Shown: in pieces, positions 6,055 through 10,457 of the stretch
Position numbering within the stretch: position 1 is the first letter of the stretch
How the letters are laid out: each line of letters starts with the position of its first letter
Assembly: GCA_001689535.1 (NCBI GenBank)
Contig: LUJP01000104.1
Coordinates: forward strand, 1-10,457
Source: Bacteroidales bacterium M5
Lineage (GTDB): Bacteria; Bacteroidota; Bacteroidia; Bacteroidales; Muribaculaceae
Direction of reading: 5' to 3'
Length of the DNA stretch: 10,457 nt
Translations under genes and position numbers: made by a program
The notes under the pieces: generated by a model
Told to the model about the DNA's origin: nothing
What the model saw: the letters and a program-made list of their open reading frames with translations, nothing else
Databases searched by the model: none

Positions 6055-7401
6055 AGGTTCTATCTTTTTATTGTCATTATTTAGTCGGTTCAAATATGCC
6101 TTAATTATGGCAACTCTTGTTATGGTGAGTTTCTGCTCTGCCCTGATTCTCCTGATGCACGCAGAATAAAGAGCTGCCGGATAAGGCAAGCCTTGGAAAA
6201 TACTTTTCACCACTGCTTCCGGAAGATTGGGAGTGGCATCAGACATCTTTCCTCCCAGTGTCACTGAGGTTATAATTTCCCTGACACCCATATAGGGCTT
6301 CCTTTCCTTACGGGTATCTTGTATTTCCATATCACAGAAATGCCTGAGAATCATTCCGGCAAAGTCTTTAAGAATAGTTTCAGACCAATATACCACGGCA
6401 ATTCGGGCTGAGTTTGGTGCAAGGCCGAGAATATAGAATCTGTCATCAAGTCCGGTTTTCAACTTTCCGGAGTAAATGGACTCGAATACTTTACGCGCTT
6501 TCTCCAGATTGGCATTCGGATCGTCATCAGCCTCATCGGAATAACCAAGTAAACCGAACAGACATCCCTCTGCCTCCACGGAAGCTTCGGTTTGAGAAGA
6601 TGCCCAAAAGACGAATGTGCGGGAACCCAACATAAACTTGTTGCGGGAACCTTTTTGCAACATTGAGTTCAAGGCAGTGGTATAGGCAAATTCCGCATCC
6701 TCGGAAATAGGGGCATTTCCGCATTTCGTTTTACCATAAGAGTCATATCCGGAATTTACCTGAAATGCCACAAGTTTGGCGGTAGCCTGGCTCCCGGGTA
6801 TCATGGTTGCAGTAGTCGTTTCAACCGGCGCGCCATGCCTGCCCGAAACCAGGCACAGACTATCTGCTCCGGACTCATCACAATGTTCCAGCTGAAGTAT
6901 ATCTCTCTTTTCCGCCATTATTTTCAAATCGCCCTCTATCCTGAAAGAAAAGGTGGAATACTTTTTTGACAGATTTTTCTTTATATCCTCCCATAATGGG
7001 TCCTGAGAAACAATCTGCATAACGGACTCCCTGCTGTTGCTGTAAAAAGCTTTTACTGCCCCTACATCCTTATTGTCCGGAAATGCGTCTGCGATTGCAT
7101 TGATTTTTTCCTTAAAGGTGTCGAAATACAATTGCTCCTTACCGTTACTTTTATCTGAAAAGCCTAATACGTAAGCACTGTTGTCGTAAAGATAGTTAGC
7201 TACAGCAGCACTTGAACGTCCCACATGTTTCTTCACAAGATAAACACGGGCGTGGTCTTTGTCTATCCTGCAGTCCTCAAAACGCAGGAAATCACCGTCC
7301 GGCGACAAAACAAGGAGGAAGCCGATTTCTTTTTCTTCCATACCTTTGGCAGGCAGATTGCCACACCGGTGGTAATAATCATATAAAGCCTTTAATATCA
7401 T
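5689..7401 (-). CDS. cas8c: Cascade large subunit Cas8c (Csd1)
   Basis: A 570-residue protein, within the usual 560-620 range of Csd1/Cas8c. The N-terminus (MILKALYDYYHRCGN, then IGFLLVLSPDGDFL) is characteristic of the family. So is the C-terminal block PYPAALYSACIRRIRAEQ followed by RVAIIKAYLNR (about 406-439), and the final helical segment beginning near residue 450 (GRLFAVLDKIQ). Cas8c sits at the foot of the type I-C Cascade, recognises the PAM and helps open the target DNA. The middle of Csd1 proteins varies greatly and nothing there can be assigned by eye. The ATG overlaps the cas5c stop by four bases (7398-7401). The C-terminal part very probably also makes Cas11c from an internal start (see that entry). 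Confidence 0.97.
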   Translation of the reverse strand: MILKALYDYYHRCGNLPAKGMEEKEIGFLLVLSPDGDFLRFEDCRIDKDHARVYLVKKHVGRSSAAVANYLYDNSAYVLGFSDKSNGKEQLYFDTFKEKINAIADAFPDNKDVGAVKAFYSNSRESVMQIVSQDPLWEDIKKNLSKKYSTFSFRIEGDLKIMAEKRDILQLEHCDESGADSLCLVSGRHGAPVETTTATMIPGSQATAKLVAFQVNSGYDSYGKTKCGNAPISEDAEFAYTTALNSMLQKGSRNKFMLGSRTFVFWASSQTEASVEAEGCLFGLLGYSDEADDDPNANLEKARKVFESIYSGKLKTGLDDRFYILGLAPNSARIAVVYWSETILKDFAGMILRHFCDMEIQDTRKERKPYMGVREIITSVTLGGKMSDATPNLPEAVVKSIFQGLPYPAALYSACIRRIRAEQKLTITRVAIIKAYLNRLNNDNKKIEPMLDKENKNQGYLCGRLFAVLDKIQEDANHISTLRERYMNAASATPAAVFPTILNLSVHHSEKLDEGRKIYFEKLKQEIVEKISADGFPSHLDLQDQGRFFVGYYHQRQDFFTSKKDQSTTV

Positions 7402-8096
7402 CGCAGTATCTCCTCACTATCTGATGGTGGAACAATAATTACTCCTTCTTTCATCTCGGGGCGATAAAACATAGCCCGGATATCTTTAGGATTGGAAAAA
7501 TCCATATCATAAAGCATAATGCCAAGATTGCTGTTGCCTCCTTGTTCAGCCGACAAAGCAGGAGTTAATTCCTCTTTCTCAGGATTAACCAGGCGGAACG
7601 ACGCCGAAAACTCCCGTGTGCCGAGATATGGCTGAGTGAAGCACTGCCCCTGAGCTGCACGACGTTCGAACATCTGATAATATTTCATCGGGTTCTCATC
7701 GGCTTCCGGCTTATGTTTCGCGAAAGCCTCCTTGGGACGTTTGCTTACAGGAATAAAGACCAATTTTGCCCATATCCGGTATCTCACATCTTTGAGAAAA
7801 AGGGAATTTTTCTGCTGACGCTTATCCTCAATATATATTCCCGGACTTTTTATGCTGGCGGTAGCGCCCACTTCATTCCTCCGCACCGAAACCCATTTTA
7901 TGGGGCTAAGCACTTCGATTTTCGTCACTTGCCATCTCATGGCGTATTTCTTGAACAGTACAGCCTCAAATATGGCGCGGGCGGCCGAGGGGGTTATGAC
8001 ATCATAGCTTACCCTCTCCACTTTCAGCTCCGGACGGGTAAAGCATGCATAATCGCCCCATACCTCCAGACAGTATTCTTTATCGGTATATTCCAT
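7398..8096 (-). CDS. cas5c: Cas5c (Cas5d), crRNA-processing Cascade subunit
   Basis: A 232-residue protein with the Cas5c blocks CLEVWGDYACFTRPE (9-23), ITPSAARAIFEA (34-45), RRNE (72-75), LKDVRYRIWAKL (101-112), NPMKYYQMFERR (135-146) and GQCFTQPYLGTREF (150-163). In type I-C there is no Cas6; Cas5c cuts the pre-crRNA at the base of the repeat hairpin and then stays bound to the 5' handle in Cascade. The catalytic triad reported for Bacillus halodurans Cas5d is Tyr46, Lys116 and His117. By hand alignment the matching residues here are Leu47, Lys138 and Tyr139, so two of three differ; Tyr51 and Tyr139 are possible substitutes. The gene follows cas3 after 72 bases and overlaps cas8c by four. 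Family assignment is firm; the alignment of the active site is mine. Confidence 0.96.
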   Translation of the reverse strand: MEYTDKEYCLEVWGDYACFTRPELKVERVSYDVITPSAARAIFEAVLFKKYAMRWQVTKIEVLSPIKWVSVRRNEVGATASIKSPGIYIEDKRQQKNSLFLKDVRYRIWAKLVFIPVSKRPKEAFAKHKPEADENPMKYYQMFERRAAQGQCFTQPYLGTREFSASFRLVNPEKEELTPALSAEQGGNSNLGIMLYDMDFSNPKDIRAMFYRPEMKEGVIIVPPSDSEEILR

Positions 8097-8128
8097 ATAT
8101 CATTTTGTATTTTACGGTTCAACTATAC

Positions 8129-8146
8129 AGCCTGAAAAATCAGGCT
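8129..8146 (-). promoter_or_regulatory. Hairpin between cas3 and cas5c
   Basis: On the minus strand AGCCTGA and TCAGGCT form a perfect 7-bp stem around a TTTT loop, in the only sizeable gap (72 bases) inside the operon. No T-run follows, so it is not a standard terminator. It could protect or process the mRNA and so set the cas3 to Cascade ratio. CCTGA also occurs just upstream (8147-8151), allowing an alternative pairing. Confidence 0.5.
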
Positions 8147-8168
8147 TCAGGTTTTATGTAACGGCTAT

Positions 8169-10367
8169 TTATATCATTAATATTTCTTCCATCCAATGGT
8201 TGTCAAGACGTAGTCCTACATTCGGGTCATATTGCGCCCTGTCGTTGACCACATATATTCCTTCCAGCACTTCCTCTATGGCTCCATATCCAAGTAATTT
8301 CCTGAAATCACGGTCATGGATATTCACACTGTATTGAGATATTTGTTTCATAAGCGCATATGTCATACCCTCTTTCTTAAGATGCTCTACAAGTTCCATG
8401 CTGTCTTCATAATTTACGATGACAGATATACCGGTATCGTCAATAAGCCGAAACGCATCTGAAGCTTTTTCAAAACACATTTCTGTGCTTTTATACAAAA
8501 GATCCTTGATTTTCTTTTTATCAAATGTTTCCTTTCGGCAATAAAGTTGTCGGAAATACTCTGTCATAGCCCCCGGTGCAAACCAGTCATCAACATTCGT
8601 CATATTGGCCCTTGCCTGACTTGCATCTTTTATGGAGCCATAAAGGGCATGCTCTTCCGAGAGGCTGAAAACGTAAGTCGTTGCTATTCCTAATTTACCT
8701 TCACGGTTGCATCTTCCTGCCGCCTGAAGGATGGAATCAAGACCTGCCTCCTGCCGGAAAACTGCCGGAAAATCTATGTCAACTCCCGCCTCTATCAATT
8801 GAGTTGCAACGACCCGTATTATCCGTTCATTGTTTTCCGACAAAACCTGTTTCAATTTTTCTATGGTCTGAGACACATGTCGTGGACACATCATTCTGGA
8901 CAGATGTATGGTCACACCCTCATGCGGCAGACGCTCGAAGATTTCCCGCGCGTCATTGCGCGTATTGACAATGCACAATACTTTTTCGTGCATAGACAAT
9001 CTTGCAGCGATATCGTCATAGGTACTGGCGTTGTTGTCTATTTCCAACCGCACCCTTCTCAGCTTGTCGTGAAGAGCATAATCAGGCGGTATTATTTCTG
9101 TTATATTGTCAATGCCCTTAAATGTCGATCTTGGACTGCACCCTTCGATTATTCCGCTGAGTATCGGCTGGCTCGCAGTAGTAAACAGCACAGATATCCC
9201 GAACATATTGCGGTAGGCTTTCATGGCATCCACTATAGGTTGGAGGAAATCGGACGGCAGAGTCTGCACCTCATCCAGTATGATAATGCTGTTGACGATA
9301 TTATGTAGCTTACGGCAGTCAGACGGTCGATTGCTGAACATCGATTCAAACAACTGCACATTAGTAGTTACTATAATGGGATAATCCCAGTTCTCGGTAG
9401 CTAATTTGGCTTTATGTCTTAATCGTGAATCCCTGATGGAGGAAGGATCGAAATTACTGTGATGCTCCAGCACATTCTCTTCTCCGAATATATGTTTCAA
9501 TATAGAAGCCGTCTGCACAATGATGCTGGTATAGGGAATGGCAATGATTATGCGTTTCATGCCGTGACATACACCATGCCTCATGGCCCAAAGCAAAGAA
9601 GAAAGAGTCTTCCCTCCCCCCGTTGGGACTGTCAGGCTGTAAAAACCTTTAGGACCCTCCGAAAGCCTCCTGCAACACGTCTGTATTTCTTTCCTTATTT
9701 TATTTACATCCGATTCCACCGCTTTTTGCTGCAACCGTTCTATATGTCGTTCCAACAGAGGTGCCAACGATGCAAGAGAGTTATGGCAACCTCGGTCCAT
9801 TGCGTTTGCCTCATTCATGAAAGCTTCCGTATCCAGAAAGTCCGCATCTACCAGACAGGAAAACAACATACGCGAGAGGTGATGAAAATCCTCACCTCTA
9901 AGCCTGAACTGGGGTGAATCGAGATTAGGCTTTTCCGTAACTTCAGATATTTCCTCGGGAAGTGGCTCACTGATTATTTCTTCCAGTTCGTCATAATCAT
10001 AAAGGCCTCGGTGATGTGAAGCTATCTGATTACAGAATAAATGCAATGCCTGGGTACCGTAAATGCGCTGTGCAAGAATCGCACCTACATAAGCATGGGA
10101 TTTACCGTCCCGGGTGTAATCCGTATATCCCGGTATTCCGTTTACATCCCGTATGTAAGATTGAAACTGAGGTTTTTCCTTCCCTTTGTCATGCAGCAGT
10201 CCTAAAGCATAGCCCCATCCTCCCATACCGAACGCCTCAGCAAAACGTTTGGCAAGATTGGCCACACCAAGACTATGCTCCCTGTTACTTTGACAGAAAA
10301 TCGTCTGGGATGTATCATCTCTGCGGATGTGGGAAACGATCTCTGGGGGCATGGTATTGTTTTTCAT
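8169..10367 (-). CDS. cas3: CRISPR-associated helicase-nuclease Cas3 (HD fused)
   Basis: A 732-residue protein with an N-terminal HD nuclease domain fused to a superfamily 2 helicase, the standard type I arrangement. HD residues visible are His31 (NREHSLG), His59-Asp60 (LLHDKG), His91 (SHAYVGA), His118-His119 (ASHHRG) and Asp174 (LVDADF). Helicase motifs are Walker A VPTGGGKT (247-254), Walker B DEVQ (365-368), motif III TTASQP (396-401) and motif VI QAAGRCNREG (548-557). Cascade bound to its target recruits Cas3, which nicks the displaced strand and degrades it while moving along the DNA. It is the first gene of the operon. No Shine-Dalgarno sequence precedes the ATG at 10367. A second in-frame Met six codons in would also keep the HD domain. 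All key residues are intact. Confidence 0.98.
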   Translation of the reverse strand: MKNNTMPPEIVSHIRRDDTSQTIFCQSNREHSLGVANLAKRFAEAFGMGGWGYALGLLHDKGKEKPQFQSYIRDVNGIPGYTDYTRDGKSHAYVGAILAQRIYGTQALHLFCNQIASHHRGLYDYDELEEIISEPLPEEISEVTEKPNLDSPQFRLRGEDFHHLSRMLFSCLVDADFLDTEAFMNEANAMDRGCHNSLASLAPLLERHIERLQQKAVESDVNKIRKEIQTCCRRLSEGPKGFYSLTVPTGGGKTLSSLLWAMRHGVCHGMKRIIIAIPYTSIIVQTASILKHIFGEENVLEHHSNFDPSSIRDSRLRHKAKLATENWDYPIIVTTNVQLFESMFSNRPSDCRKLHNIVNSIIILDEVQTLPSDFLQPIVDAMKAYRNMFGISVLFTTASQPILSGIIEGCSPRSTFKGIDNITEIIPPDYALHDKLRRVRLEIDNNASTYDDIAARLSMHEKVLCIVNTRNDAREIFERLPHEGVTIHLSRMMCPRHVSQTIEKLKQVLSENNERIIRVVATQLIEAGVDIDFPAVFRQEAGLDSILQAAGRCNREGKLGIATTYVFSLSEEHALYGSIKDASQARANMTNVDDWFAPGAMTEYFRQLYCRKETFDKKKIKDLLYKSTEMCFEKASDAFRLIDDTGISVIVNYEDSMELVEHLKKEGMTYALMKQISQYSVNIHDRDFRKLLGYGAIEEVLEGIYVVNDRAQYDPNVGLRLDNHWMEEILMI

Positions 10368-10457
10368 TTTGGGGAAGGAGGTTTTCGGTATAGATTTTTC
10401 CGGTATAGATTAGGTCTCCTAAGTTAGGAATAATTAAGAGCCGGTTCCCCAATATTT
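10368..10457 (-). promoter_or_regulatory. 5' region of the cas operon with palindrome, tandem repeats and start-site inverted repeat
   Basis: The 90 bases before cas3 run to the window edge. They contain the 13-bp palindrome TCCTAA-G-TTAGGA (10417-10429), two copies of CGGTATAGATT in plus-strand reading (10386-10396 and 10401-10411, 15 bp apart), and an 8-bp inverted repeat, TTGGGGAA at 10369-10376 and TTCCCCAA at 10445-10452. The inner arm of the inverted repeat ends two bases before the cas3 ATG. No -7/-33 promoter is clear within the visible part; it may lie beyond the window. The palindrome looks like an operator for a dimeric repressor. Confidence 0.5.

Noticed and set aside
2851..10367. 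A new defence system within the operon
   Set aside because: All seven genes are standard type I-C in the standard order; no additional or accessory gene lies between them.

Overview
The window holds a complete type I-C CRISPR-Cas locus, very probably from a member of the Bacteroidota (order Bacteroidales likely). Two things in the sequence point to that phylum. The tRNA gene at the left is preceded by a Bacteroides-type promoter (a -7 element of the form TAnnTTTG and a -33 TTG box 20 bp upstream). The cas genes have A-rich upstream regions rather than Shine-Dalgarno sequences. The species cannot be fixed from the window.

Layout, left to right. Positions 1-65 carry three imperfect TGACCCG-type direct repeats ending in CA, resembling the end of an IS21-family insertion sequence whose body lies outside the window. 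Positions 95-259 hold a minus-strand tRNA-Ala(GGC) with its promoter and a rho-independent terminator. Positions 260-507 have no convincing gene; within them, 360-481 is a GC-rich cluster of palindromes that could be a structured RNA or a dispersed repeat. Positions 508-2651 are a CRISPR array of 33 repeats and 32 spacers. It reads on the minus strand, so its oldest end is on the left, where the last two repeats have diverged. Positions 2652-2850 are the leader, which contains a strongly predicted G-quadruplex motif close to the first repeat.

Positions 2851-10367 are one minus-strand cas operon in the standard type I-C order, transcribed cas3 - cas5c - cas8c - cas7c - cas4 - cas1 - cas2 towards the array. 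From cas5c to cas2 the genes overlap by 1-4 bases or lie 5-12 bases apart. Cas3 is separated from the rest by 72 bases containing a hairpin. The last 90 bases (10368-10457) are the operon's 5' region, with a palindrome, tandem repeats and an inverted repeat that could control cas3.

How the parts work together: Cas1, Cas2 and Cas4 select and insert new spacers at the leader end. Cas5c takes the place of Cas6 and cuts the pre-crRNA at the repeat hairpin. Cas5c, Cas8c, a Cas7c backbone and a Cas11c subunit made from an internal start in cas8c form the DNA-binding Cascade complex. Cas3 is recruited to unwind and degrade the target. All genes look intact with their key motifs, so the system is probably active.

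The overall architecture is well known rather than new. The points most worth a second look are: substitutions in Cas5c at positions matching two of the three catalytic residues known from the Bacillus halodurans enzyme; the G-quadruplex motif in the leader; the cas3 upstream region; the diverged terminal repeats that keep pairing potential; and the structured element beyond the array.
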